This document shows positions 6,017-12,850 of a stretch of 13,665 nt of DNA, in pieces. Location of the stretch: NCBI GenBank assembly GCA_013815485.1, contig JACDGB010000011.1, positions 1 to 13,665 on the forward strand, written 5' to 3'. Both the position numbers and the translations under genes were made by a program. The stretch comes from Rubrobacter sp. Its GTDB lineage: Bacteria; Actinomycetota; Rubrobacteria; Rubrobacterales; Rubrobacteraceae. The notes beneath the pieces are model-generated. The model saw only the letters and a list, made by a program, of their open reading frames with translations. It did no database searches and was not told the origin of the DNA. The stretch's first letter is position 1. The number at the start of each line of letters is the position of its first letter.

Positions 6017-7381
6017 CTAGGCCACCCGCTCCTCGAAGCCGAGCCCGATCTTGCCTTCTATCGCCCGATCCAACTTCTCCTTCAGCCCCCTGAGCGGGAT
6101 GCGGCTCGTGACCTCTCCGAAGAACCCGAAGACGACGAGCTTCTCCGCCTCGCGGCGCGGAATGCCCCGGCTCATCAGATAGAAAAGCTCCACCTCATCT
6201 ACCTGCCCGGTCGTCGAGCCGTGCGAACACTTCACATCGTCGGCCTGGATTTCGAGGCGCGGCAGAGAGACCGCCATCGCATCGTCCGTACCGAGGATCA
6301 GGTTCCTGTTCGTCTGGTACGCATCCGTCTTCTGCGCGCCAGGCTCGACCCGGATGAGTCCGCTGAAGACGGCGAGCGACTCGTCGCGCAAAGCTCCCTT
6401 GTACAGCAGGTCCGAGTGCGCGTTCGGGGCGATGTGATCCTGCAAGGTGTGGTGGTCGAGGACCTGGTTGGAGTCGGCGAAGTACAGCCCCAGCATCTCC
6501 GAATCGCTGCCCGAAGCGGCGAGGCCCGCGTCCACGTTCGTCCGAGATAGCTCGGAGCCCAGGGCGACGACGAGGCTGTTTATGGTGGCGTCCTTGCCGG
6601 TCTCGCTGCGGATGGTGTTGAAGTGGAGCACGTTGCGGCCCCAGTTCTGGAGCGAGACGTAGCGCAAATTCGCGCCCTGCCCGACGTACAACTCGACCGC
6701 GCCGTTGCTGAGGGCCGGTTCGTCGTCCTCGGTCCCGCTCGAAGCGTACTCGTCTATGTACGTGACCGAGGCGTTCTCCTCGACCACGACGAGCGTGCGC
6801 GGCATGGTCGCGCCGGTAGCATCGAGCCAACGGTAGCTCTGGATCGGGACTTCCACCTCCACCCCGCGCGGCACGTACAGAAAAGACCCGCCCGCGAACA
6901 GCGCCGCCGAGAGCGCGGCGAACTTGTCGTAGTCCTCCGCCACCAGCCCGAAGAGGCGCTCTTTGACGAGTTCCTCATGCTCCCGGAGCGCGGTGTGCAG
7001 GTCGGTGAAGATGACGCCCTTTCGCGCAAGTTCCTCATCAACCCTCTGGAACGTCGTCTCGGAGTTGTGCTGCACGAGCAACGCGGAGTTCTTCTCGCCC
7101 TCGCTTATGAGCTTCTGCACGGCGGATGGGAGATCGTCCTCGCTCGTCACGTCCGGGCTCGGAGCGTAGGCCGTGAAATCGGCGGGGCTGATGTCCGAGA
7201 TATCCGTATAACGCCACGACTCGTCGCGCAGGGTTGGCATCGGTAGTTCCTCGAAAGTCCTCCACGCATCGAGGCGCTTCTCCGTGAGCCAGCCCGGCTC
7301 ATCCTTGAACGACGAGAGAGCCTTCACGCTCTCCACGCTCATACTATTTTTCAGAACCTCCGGCACGCCGTTCGCGCTCAT
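6017..7381 (-). CDS. sufD: SufD, Fe-S cluster assembly protein
   Basis: SufD pairs with SufB in the SufBC2D scaffold on which [Fe-S] clusters are built. The 454-residue protein has the SufD C-terminal core: LDHHTLQDHIAPNAHSD, DAYQTNRNLILG and the hallmark DDVKCSHGSTTGQVD, with Cys385 and His387 (the histidine corresponds to the functionally important His of E. coli SufD). FYLMSRGIPRREAEKL is the paralogous segment shared with SufB. The N-terminal half (GWLTEKRLDAWRTFEELPMP, WRYTDISDI) is also typical. The ATG at 7381 has GGAAAGGTGAT just upstream. Unlike the rest of the operon it does not follow its upstream partner closely: a 586-nt interval separates it from sufB, with a small unrelated gene inside. 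It is joined to the Rieske gene with a 3-nt gap. Confidence 0.95.
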   Translation of the reverse strand: MSANGVPEVLKNSMSVESVKALSSFKDEPGWLTEKRLDAWRTFEELPMPTLRDESWRYTDISDISPADFTAYAPSPDVTSEDDLPSAVQKLISEGEKNSALLVQHNSETTFQRVDEELARKGVIFTDLHTALREHEELVKERLFGLVAEDYDKFAALSAALFAGGSFLYVPRGVEVEVPIQSYRWLDATGATMPRTLVVVEENASVTYIDEYASSGTEDDEPALSNGAVELYVGQGANLRYVSLQNWGRNVLHFNTIRSETGKDATINSLVVALGSELSRTNVDAGLAASGSDSEMLGLYFADSNQVLDHHTLQDHIAPNAHSDLLYKGALRDESLAVFSGLIRVEPGAQKTDAYQTNRNLILGTDDAMAVSLPRLEIQADDVKCSHGSTTGQVDEVELFYLMSRGIPRREAEKLVVFGFFGEVTSRIPLRGLKEKLDRAIEGKIGLGFEERVA

Positions 7382-7440
7382 GTATCACCTTTCCTTGACT
7401 TACGAGATGGATCAGACCTGCTAATCTCGCCCAATCTGGT

Positions 7441-7737
7441 CTACATACAATCCTGACACTGCTTCAAATTCTTTACACTTTTTCCCCTGGCCCACTGCCT
7501 CAGTGTGTCGCGATCTGTAGAACAAACCTTCTTCAGCCGGGTCAAACTGCTCGGATCTTCGCTGCGATCCAAATCCGTTGGATCACGTAGATGCCAACAA
7601 AGCACATGGTGTATCAGTATGTTGCTCGGACCTTTGTAATTCAGGAAGTAGCCGTCTTGATGTTGCTGTCGCCATTTCTGGAACTCGATGTGCGCGTTGT
7701 CGTCGTCTCCATCGTAGAACTCACGCAGTTCAGCCAT
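7441..7737 (-). CDS. Small Cys/His-rich protein of unknown function between sufB and sufD
   Basis: A 98-residue soluble protein. Residues 18-36 (EFQKWRQQHQDGYFLNYKG) and HHVLCWHL (His43, His44, Cys47, His49), followed by KKVCSTDRDTLRQWA (Cys72) and the C-terminal CQDC pair (Cys94, Cys97), resemble a widespread class of small hypothetical proteins with an xxWxxxHPDGFxLN-like segment, an LHxAxCxH-like segment, a KxCS segment and a terminal CxxC. The spaced Cys/His residues suggest metal binding, by inference only. The gene and its flanks (7382-7828) are clearly lower in GC than the suf genes around them, by eye near 50 percent against over 60, which suggests acquisition. The start is ATG 7737, with a modest GAGAGG upstream. 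Continuity of frame and the shared strand make it a credible gene, but a role in Fe-S assembly is unproven. Confidence 0.65.
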   Translation of the reverse strand: MAELREFYDGDDDNAHIEFQKWRQQHQDGYFLNYKGPSNILIHHVLCWHLRDPTDLDRSEDPSSLTRLKKVCSTDRDTLRQWARGKSVKNLKQCQDCM

Positions 7738-7766
7738 AAGACGTGCCTCTCGCCTTTACAAGAAGA

Positions 7767-7787
7767 GCGGACTCCGAAGGAGCCCGC
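7767..7787 (-). other. Hairpin between sufB and the small Cys/His gene
   Basis: The stem arms are GCGGACTCC (7767-7775) and GGAGCCCGC (7779-7787) on the + strand, giving 9 pairs with one G-U in the RNA and a 3-nt loop. On the transcribed (-) strand it is followed by TCTTCTTGT, which is only moderately T-rich. It may act as a partial terminator, an attenuator or an mRNA stabiliser that lowers expression beyond sufB. It is not a strong Rho-independent terminator. Confidence 0.45.
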
Positions 7788-7828
7788 CCCAAAAATTGCT
7801 CCGAGCTTGCTTACAAGTAACCAGTTCC

Positions 7829-9241
7829 TTAGCCGACCGAACCTTCCATCTCCATCTGGATCAGGCGGTTCAACTCGATGGCGTACTCGAGCGGAAGCTC
7901 CTTCGCTATCGGCTCGATGAAGCCGTTGACGACCATCGCGATGGCGGCTTCCTCGCTCAAACCGCGGCTCATCAAGTAGAAGAGCTGATCTTCGCCGACC
8001 TTCGAGACGGTCGCCTCGTGCTCGGTGTTGACCTTCTTCTCCTCGATCTCGATGTACGGATACGTGTCCGTCCGCGCCTGCTCGTCCAGCAGCAAAGCAT
8101 CGCACTCGACCCGGCTCTTGGAACCAACGGCCCCCTCATGCACCTTCAGAAGCCCGCGATACGTCGAACGTCCGGTCCCCTTCGAGATGGACTTGGAGGT
8201 AATGAGAGAAGAGGTGTTCGGCGCGGCGTGAACGACCTTGCCGCCCGCGTCCTGATGCTGTCCGTCACCGGCGTAGGCGACAGAGAGGATCTCACCCCGC
8301 GCGCCCTCGCCCACCAGATAAACCGCCGGATACTTCATCGTCAGCTTGGAGCCCAGATTCCCATCAACCCACTCGATGGTGGCGTTCTCGTGCGCGACAC
8401 CCCGCTTGGTCACCAGGTTGTAGGTGTTGAGCGACCAGTTCTGGATCGTCGAGTAGCGGATGCGCGCGTTCGGCTTCGCTATAAGCTCGACGACCGCCGA
8501 ATGCAGCGAGTTCGAGGTGTACGTCGGGGCCGTGCAGCCCTCGATGTAGTGAACCGAAGATCCCTCGTCGGCGATGATGAGCGTCCGCTCGAACTGCCCC
8601 ATGTTCTCCGCGTTGATGCGGAAGTACGCCTGCAACGGGATGTCAATGTGGACCCCCGGCGGGACGTACACGAACGAGCCACCAGACCAGACCGCGCTGT
8701 TCAGCGCCGCGAACTTGTTGTCGTCCGGCGGGATGGTCTTGCCGAAATACTCGCGCACGACGTCCTCATGCTCGCGCAGCCCACTGTCCATGTCCGTGAA
8801 GATAACGCCGGACTTCTCCCACTCTTCCTTCAGGGAATGGTAGACGACCTCGGACTCATACTGCGCGCCGACGCCGGCGAGGCTTTCCCTCTCGGCCTGG
8901 GGGATGCCCAGCTTCTCGAAGGTATTCTTGATGTCTTCTGGCACGTCGTCCCAGGTACGGCCCTGGTTCTCCATCGGGCGGATGTAGTAGTAGATCTCAT
9001 CGAAGTCCATCTCCGAGAGGTCGCCGCCCCAGGTCGGGGTCGGCTTCTCGAAGAACGACTCAAGCGCCTTCAAGCGGAACTCGAGCATCCACTCCGGCTC
9101 ATCCTTGTGCTTGGAGATCATGGCGACGATCTCCGGGTCTATGCCCTTCCTCGGGGTCTTGAAGAAGTAGTCTTCCGGGTCGTGAAACCCGAATTTGTAC
9201 TCGTCTAGCCCGAGCTCCTGAATTGTCTTGTCTTCTGGCAT
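7829..9241 (-). CDS. sufB: SufB, Fe-S cluster assembly scaffold subunit
   Basis: SufB is the main scaffold subunit of the SufBC2D complex. At 470 residues it is close to the usual length. Diagnostic stretches are [61 protein letters not shown], the [20 protein letters not shown] block, [33 protein letters not shown] and [21 protein letters not shown] (407-427). The position matching E. coli Cys405 is not cysteine here (YIEIEEKK instead of YVECRNN). As I recall, Bacillus SufB also lacks it, so this looks like a lineage feature. The ATG at 9241 has GGGGAGG just upstream and lies 13 nt after the sufC stop. Confidence 0.97.
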   Translation of the reverse strand: MPEDKTIQELGLDEYKFGFHDPEDYFFKTPRKGIDPEIVAMISKHKDEPEWMLEFRLKALESFFEKPTPTWGGDLSEMDFDEIYYYIRPMENQGRTWDDVPEDIKNTFEKLGIPQAERESLAGVGAQYESEVVYHSLKEEWEKSGVIFTDMDSGLREHEDVVREYFGKTIPPDDNKFAALNSAVWSGGSFVYVPPGVHIDIPLQAYFRINAENMGQFERTLIIADEGSSVHYIEGCTAPTYTSNSLHSAVVELIAKPNARIRYSTIQNWSLNTYNLVTKRGVAHENATIEWVDGNLGSKLTMKYPAVYLVGEGARGEILSVAYAGDGQHQDAGGKVVHAAPNTSSLITSKSISKGTGRSTYRGLLKVHEGAVGSKSRVECDALLLDEQARTDTYPYIEIEEKKVNTEHEATVSKVGEDQLFYLMSRGLSEEAAIAMVVNGFIEPIAKELPLEYAIELNRLIQMEMEGSVG

Positions 9242-9254
9242 GTCCTCCCCTTTC

Positions 9255-10007
9255 CTAGCTGTGCGTACCGGCGCCGAATTCCTGGCGCACCCAGTCGTAA
9301 CCCTTCTCCTCCAGCGCGTCGGCCAGCTCCTTGCCGCCCGAGGTCACGAGCCGCCCGTCGAGCATGACGTGGACTCTATCCGGCTCGATGTACCTCAAAA
9401 TCCGCTGGTAGTGCGTGATGACGATGGCCGAGAACTCAGGCCCGCGAAGCTCGTTCACGCCCTTCGCCACGACCTGAAGAGCATCTATATCCAGCCCCGA
9501 GTCGGTCTCGTCCATGATGGCGAGCTTGGGTTCGAGCATGAGCATCTGGAGGATCTCGTTCCGCTTCTTCTCGCCGCCGGAGAAACCCTCGTTCAAATAC
9601 CGCTCGGCGAACTTGGGGTCCATCTGCATGATCTTCATCTTTTCCTGGATGAGCTTGTACATCTCCATCGGAGACAACTCTTTCTCGCGCACCGAGTTAA
9701 CCGCCGTCCGCAAGAAGTTCGCCACGGAGACTCCCGGCACCTCGCTCGGATACTGGAAAGCGAGGAACATGCCCAACTTGGCCCGCTCGTCGGCCTCCAA
9801 CTCGAACACATCCTCACCCCGGAAGGTTATGGAGCCTGCCGTTACGTCGTAGCGCGGATGGCCCATCAGCACGTTGGAGAGGGTGCTTTTACCGGAGCCG
9901 TTTGGGCCCATGATGGCATGTATCTCACCCGTCCCGACTTCCATGTCGAGACCCTTCACGATCTCCTGCCCGTCTATCTCAATGCGCAAACCTTCTATGT
10001 TTAGCAC
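9255..10007 (-). CDS. sufC: SufC, Fe-S assembly ABC-type ATPase
   Basis: SufC is the cytosolic ABC ATPase that drives conformational changes of SufB-SufD. All ABC motifs are present, numbered from GTG 10007: Walker [10 protein letters not shown] (34-42), Q-loop FQYPSEVPG (Gln85), signature [10 protein letters not shown] (142-151), Walker B LAIMDE (162-167) followed by TDSGLD, and the H-loop ITHYQR (His199). There are no membrane segments, as expected. I chose GTG 10007 because GGAGGT (10011-10016) lies just before it and the product then starts (M)[12 protein letters not shown], like other SufC proteins. In-frame TTG 10028 and GTG 10025 would give 257 or 256 residues but have no ribosome binding site. 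It is the first gene of the suf unit, with a candidate promoter about 47 nt upstream. Confidence 0.96.
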   Translation of the reverse strand: MLNIEGLRIEIDGQEIVKGLDMEVGTGEIHAIMGPNGSGKSTLSNVLMGHPRYDVTAGSITFRGEDVFELEADERAKLGMFLAFQYPSEVPGVSVANFLRTAVNSVREKELSPMEMYKLIQEKMKIMQMDPKFAERYLNEGFSGGEKKRNEILQMLMLEPKLAIMDETDSGLDIDALQVVAKGVNELRGPEFSAIVITHYQRILRYIEPDRVHVMLDGRLVTSGGKELADALEEKGYDWVRQEFGAGTHS

Positions 10008-10035
10008 CGGACCTCCGACTCTCACCAATGTAAAA

Positions 10036-10051
10036 CTTTGCTACAGCAAGG
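10036..10051 (-). promoter_or_regulatory. Palindrome over the expected suf transcription start (candidate operator)
   Basis: TTGCTACAGCAA (10038-10049) is an inverted repeat, TTGCT and AGCAA around two bases, and the outermost C/G pair at 10036 and 10051 also matches. The predicted start point of the promoter at 10054-10082 falls inside it, so a bound protein would block initiation. No suf repressor gene (such as a SufR- or IscR-type regulator) is visible in the window, and the sequence does not match an operator that I can name. Confidence 0.4.
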
Positions 10052-10053
10052 CT

Positions 10054-10082
10054 ATTTAACCACAGTCACCTACCCCTAACAA
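10054..10082 (-). promoter_or_regulatory. Candidate promoter of the suf operon
   Basis: On the - strand, TTGTTA (10082-10077) and TTAAAT (10059-10054) are separated by exactly 17 bp. Each box matches the housekeeping consensus at four of six positions. Transcription would start near 10047, about 40 nt before the sufC GTG. The region is AT-richer than its surroundings. It is a prediction by eye, and no other pair in this gap looked as good. Confidence 0.45.
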
Positions 10083-10148
10083 CATAAACAGATCACGAGC
10101 AAGAACTTTTCCTGAAATCCGCGAAAACCCGCTGTTTATAAGGATTTA

Positions 10149-10162
10149 GTGATCCAGGTCAC
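10149..10162. promoter_or_regulatory. CRP/FNR-type palindrome
   Basis: GTGA, six bases, TCAC is the core pattern recognised by CRP-family regulators. Its centre lies about 108 nt upstream of the predicted suf start, not at a classical activator position. Short palindromes like this occur by chance, so this is a weak call. Confidence 0.2.
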
Positions 10163-10178
10163 GCCACGCGCGTGCCTC

Positions 10179-10267
10179 TCGGGAACCATTGTCAGCACGA
10201 TTCATCGAGACACGCTTGTAACACCGGAAAAGGGAGGTGACCGGCATCTACTGGGAATGGTTCCCGA
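10179..10267. repeat. Perfect 12-bp inverted repeat with a 65-nt loop
   Basis: TCGGGAACCATT at 10179-10190 is the exact complement of AATGGTTCCCGA at 10256-10267. The pairing stops sharply on both sides. It fills most of the gap between the chorismate mutase stop and the suf promoter region. The enclosed sequence holds smaller complementary pairs such as CACC/GGTG and CGAT/ATCG. It could be a structured RNA closed by a 12-bp helix, a leftover of a small mobile element, or a protein site. I recognise no known riboswitch in it. Confidence 0.5.
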
Positions 10268-10294
10268 TAAAGTGCCGAAGCCGGTTCGCCGGGG

Positions 10295-10591
10295 TCATTC
10301 CGTCTCTCGCCAGCGTTGCATCTCGCGGTCCACGAAGTGGGAGATCAGGGTCCGGTAAACTTCCTCGATCACACCTGGTTCGAGCCCGTTCTCCTCGGCC
10401 CACCGGCGTCGTTCGGCGAGCATCGCGGCTTGGCGTTCGGGGGCGCGGACGCTCTGATTGCTGGTCTTGAACTCCGCCGCCTTTTCGACGTAGCGGGCGC
10501 GGTGGCCGATCAGGACGACGATCTCGCGGTCGAGCGCGTCTATGGCCCGGCGGACATCCTCGATGTTCGTGCAGTCTTCGGGCGGCCTCAC
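10295..10591 (-). CDS. AroQ/PchB-type chorismate mutase or isochorismate pyruvate lyase
   Basis: A 98-residue all-helical AroQ-fold protein. It closely follows PchB of Pseudomonas as I recall it: MRPPEDCTNIEDVRRAIDALD at the N-terminus, FKTSNQSVRAPERQAAML in the middle, RRRWAEENGL, and a final helix ending REMQRWRE. The active-site residues Arg14, Arg31 and Lys42 are present at PchB numbering. The position equivalent to PchB Gln90 is Glu90 here, a replacement that also occurs in some chorismate mutases. It therefore may convert chorismate to prephenate, isochorismate to salicylate plus pyruvate, or both. No isochorismate synthase or siderophore gene is nearby. The GTG start at 10591 has AGGGAG 7 nt upstream and overlaps the stop of the broken endonuclease gene by 3 nt or less (GTGA), so it may depend on that transcript. 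Confidence 0.88.
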   Translation of the reverse strand: MRPPEDCTNIEDVRRAIDALDREIVVLIGHRARYVEKAAEFKTSNQSVRAPERQAAMLAERRRWAEENGLEPGVIEEVYRTLISHFVDREMQRWRETE

Positions 10592-11209
10592 GCGCCATCT
10601 CCCTCTGTTGCTCCTGAGAGCCGCAAGCTCAGAATAGTGAGGATCTCTTGCTTGGATCTTCTGTTCTCTCTCAGCCTGTCCGCCCAGGGTCTACCAGGAT
10701 GCACCACGTCCCAGGGTGGTTTCTGGGAGTTGTATCTTCCACTTCCGGGGTCATGGTTGCCGAAACCCTCGACGGTCGAGTCCAGATGGGCGCGAACTTC
10801 TCTATGAGCAGCGATTCGCCGAGAGGTATCCATATGTCGTCCACAACCAGGTAGCGGCAGGAGAAGTCCGAGAGTTCCAGGTTTTCCGCTTGGGCGATGG
10901 ATTGCGCGTGCTCGTTTAATCTTCGGAACAGCACGGGTCCGGTAGTGACGCCCAGGCCGCCTCCTCTACGGGCACCGGCAGAGGTATGGCTTTGCCGACG
11001 TAGATTGGAGCCTCGAAACGTCCGTCATGGTTTCGCTCGGCCACAGGCGCGTATGATGGAAAATCTCCCACGTAGTAGATGGCGTAGATGCCGGCGCCGA
11101 GGAAGCGATCTCCTGGTGTCAGAGGAGACACCGGCCTTGCAAGCATCGCGTCGGCGACGCTTATCCCCAGGTTCTTCTTGTCCAGAGGGTTGTATGGAGT
11201 CTCAGACAC
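10588..11209 (-). pseudogene. Eco29kI-like GIY-YIG restriction endonuclease, broken by two frameshifts
   Basis: Three frames together make a 206-residue protein like Eco29kI, a GIY-YIG type II enzyme (about 214 residues). Frame one, from GTG 11209, gives YNPLDKKNLGISVADAML, GAGIYAIYYVGDFPSYAP (GIY, 40-42) and APIYVGKAIP (YVG, 70-72). A two-base CT duplication at about 10980-10981 shifts the frame, so the ribosome would stop at 10916. Frame two continues FRRLNEHAQSI (Arg96, His100) and WIPLGESLLIEKF (Glu131). A one-base loss at about 10781 shifts again to frame three, GFGNHDPGSGRYN...PWDVVHPGRPWA, ending at 10588. Correcting both indels restores a single frame with no stops. As written, the first product is 97 residues and lacks the catalytic Arg, His and Glu. 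Its start overlaps the methyltransferase by 8 nt. By analogy the target would be CCGCGG. Confidence 0.85.
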
Positions 11210-12410
11210 TACGGTTTTCTTGTCGTGAGATGGTGGGATGGTATTTCGTTTTCCGAAGACACCGACCGACTTCTTTGGAGACCACGCGCCCCAACGACAC
11301 CGGCACGGCGTTGCCCAACTGCCGCATGGTCTCCGTCCAGGAGCCGTGGAAGACGTAGTCGTCGGGGAACGTCTGCAACCGTGCGCTCTCCCTGACGGTG
11401 AAGTAGCGGACGCTCCCATCGGAGCGGGCCAGCATGTTTTCGCCGCCTGGCACCCCATGATCTCCGGCCTTCAGCGTCTTTGCGGGACCGTCGAGCGGGC
11501 TTCCGGTGTGCCCGTGATAGGAGCGCGCTCCAGGATTGAACTCGTGGTTCGGTACTTGCGCGGCGAGAATGACATCCTCCGGGTCCGGCAGGTCTGAGAT
11601 GGCGTCCCGAACCGTCGCCCAGGGAAGTTCATCAGGTGGGAAGAGGGTTCCGAGGCGAGATATTCTGCCTTCTAGCTTCGGCGGCTGTGGCGGAAGATCC
11701 TTCTTCAGGATTTCGTGCCGGTCCCAGTATTCTCGGGTCACCCATTGATCCCAGAGCAGCGCATCCAGCGAATGAGTCGCCTTCGGGAAGGACCACTCCG
11801 CTTTGAGATCCTGGCGGAAGCCCACGATAAACACCCTCTCGCGCTTCTGCGGCACGCCATAATCGGCGGCGTTGAGCATCCCGAAGACCACGTGGTAGAA
11901 GAGTCCATTCTTTTGGCCGTGGACGTGATGGCGCTCCAGGCGGGAGAGGTGATCGCTCCACGCTTCATCCCTTCTGAGCGGGATTTCGGGGTATGAGATC
12001 TGCAACACGATGTACTCGAAGTACCGGGCGAAGGCTTGCCGCATCAGCCCCCTCACGTTTTCGACGATGATGGCTTTCGGTTCGAGTTCGCGCACGGCGC
12101 GCACCATCTCGGGGAACATGTCGCGCTCGTCGTTCCAACCCCGGTGCCTGCCGCCGAGCGAGAAAGGCTGACAGGGTGGGCCTCCGGCGATCAAGTCCAG
12201 GCTTTCGCCGATGCGTGAGTAGTCGAACGCCCGCACGTCGGCTTCATGCAAGGGCCAATTCACGACCGGCTCCACCCCGAGACGCTGGTTCTCGCGGATG
12301 GTGTCGCAGGCGTGGCGGTCCCACTCAACCACGGCTTCATGGGTAAAGCCAGCATCCGATATACCCATCGCCATTCCCCCGGCTCCGGCGAATAGCTCGA
12401 CCGATCTCAA
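11202..12410 (-). CDS. DNA (cytosine-5) methyltransferase of an Eco29kI-like system
   Basis: A 402-residue C5-cytosine methyltransferase that uses S-adenosylmethionine to make 5-methylcytosine at a specific site. All main motifs are intact, numbered from TTG 12410: motif I ELFAGAGGMAMG near residue 7, motif IV GGPPCQPFSLGG with catalytic Cys80, motif VI ENV (Glu117), motif VIII PQKRERVFIVG (Gln188, Arg190, Arg192), motif IX RESARLQTFPDDY and motif X QLGNAVPVSLG. The target-recognition region lies between motifs VIII and IX. I set the TTG start at 12410 because GGAGGA (12414-12419) precedes it and the protein must begin just ahead of motif I. The longer open frame is vsr read out of frame. It overlaps the vsr stop by 2 nt and the endonuclease remnant by 8 nt. 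Specificity for CCGCGG is inferred from the nuclease partner only. Confidence 0.95.
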   Translation of the reverse strand: MRSVELFAGAGGMAMGISDAGFTHEAVVEWDRHACDTIRENQRLGVEPVVNWPLHEADVRAFDYSRIGESLDLIAGGPPCQPFSLGGRHRGWNDERDMFPEMVRAVRELEPKAIIVENVRGLMRQAFARYFEYIVLQISYPEIPLRRDEAWSDHLSRLERHHVHGQKNGLFYHVVFGMLNAADYGVPQKRERVFIVGFRQDLKAEWSFPKATHSLDALLWDQWVTREYWDRHEILKKDLPPQPPKLEGRISRLGTLFPPDELPWATVRDAISDLPDPEDVILAAQVPNHEFNPGARSYHGHTGSPLDGPAKTLKAGDHGVPGGENMLARSDGSVRYFTVRESARLQTFPDDYVFHGSWTETMRQLGNAVPVSLGRVVSKEVGRCLRKTKYHPTISRQENRSV

Positions 12411-12829
12411 AAGTCCTCCAGAAAACTCATGATGCGGCCAGGCAACCCGGCGGCCTCCTCCGTCTCGCACTCCCAGACCACCAGCACGTCCCAGCCCAAC
12501 TCCTCCAGTTTGGCCCGGGTCTCGATGTCGCGCAACCGGTTCTTCTCCAGCTTTGGAGCCCAGTATTCCCGGCGGGACTTCGGCATCCGGCAGCGCGAGC
12601 AGCCCTCGTGCCGATGCCAGAAGCACCCGTGGACGAAGATGACCTTCCTCCTCTCCGGGAAGGCGATGTCCGGACGTCCCGGAAGACTGCCGTAATGGAG
12701 CCGGTACCGGTATCCTAGCGAGTGAACCAGACGGCGGACCCGCATCTCGGGCTTCGTGTCCTTGTTGCGGACACGGCTCATCATCTCGCTGCGCTCCGCC
12801 GGTGAAAGGGTGTCCGTGTTCTCGGCCAC
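12407..12829 (-). CDS. vsr: Vsr, very short patch repair (T:G mismatch) endonuclease
   Basis: Vsr nicks DNA 5' of the T in T:G mismatches produced when 5-methylcytosine deaminates, so it limits the mutation cost of its partner methyltransferase. The 140-residue protein has the family's full length and key residues: KDTKPEMRVRRLVHSLGYRYRLH, GRPDIAF with the metal-binding Asp54, and VHGCFWHRHEGC (His67, Cys69, His72, His74, Cys77), followed by the SRREYW...KLEKNRLRD helix and VVWECET (Cys121), which completes the zinc site. It starts at GTG 12829 with a poor ribosome binding site. Its stop overlaps the TTG start of the methyltransferase, so the pair is translationally coupled. Its specificity should follow the methyltransferase. 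Confidence 0.95.
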   Translation of the reverse strand: MAENTDTLSPAERSEMMSRVRNKDTKPEMRVRRLVHSLGYRYRLHYGSLPGRPDIAFPERRKVIFVHGCFWHRHEGCSRCRMPKSRREYWAPKLEKNRLRDIETRAKLEELGWDVLVVWECETEEAAGLPGRIMSFLEDF

Positions 12830-12850
12830 GATCCGCTTATCGTCGCAGAT

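Noticed and set aside
7796..9208. 470-codon open frame on the + strand exactly opposite sufB
   Set aside because: It mirrors sufB and carries no recognisable domain. It is a codon-bias shadow of the GC-rich gene.
7829..9241. Missing cysteine in SufB at the E. coli Cys405 position as loss of function
   Set aside because: From memory, Gram-positive SufB proteins lack it too, and all other motifs are intact, so it is a lineage difference.
10149..10358. Short + strand open frame with a nice AGGGAGGTGA sequence inside the 12-bp inverted repeat region
   Set aside because: The purine-rich sequence is followed by no well-spaced start, and the frame runs antisense into the chorismate mutase gene. 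It is probably chance.
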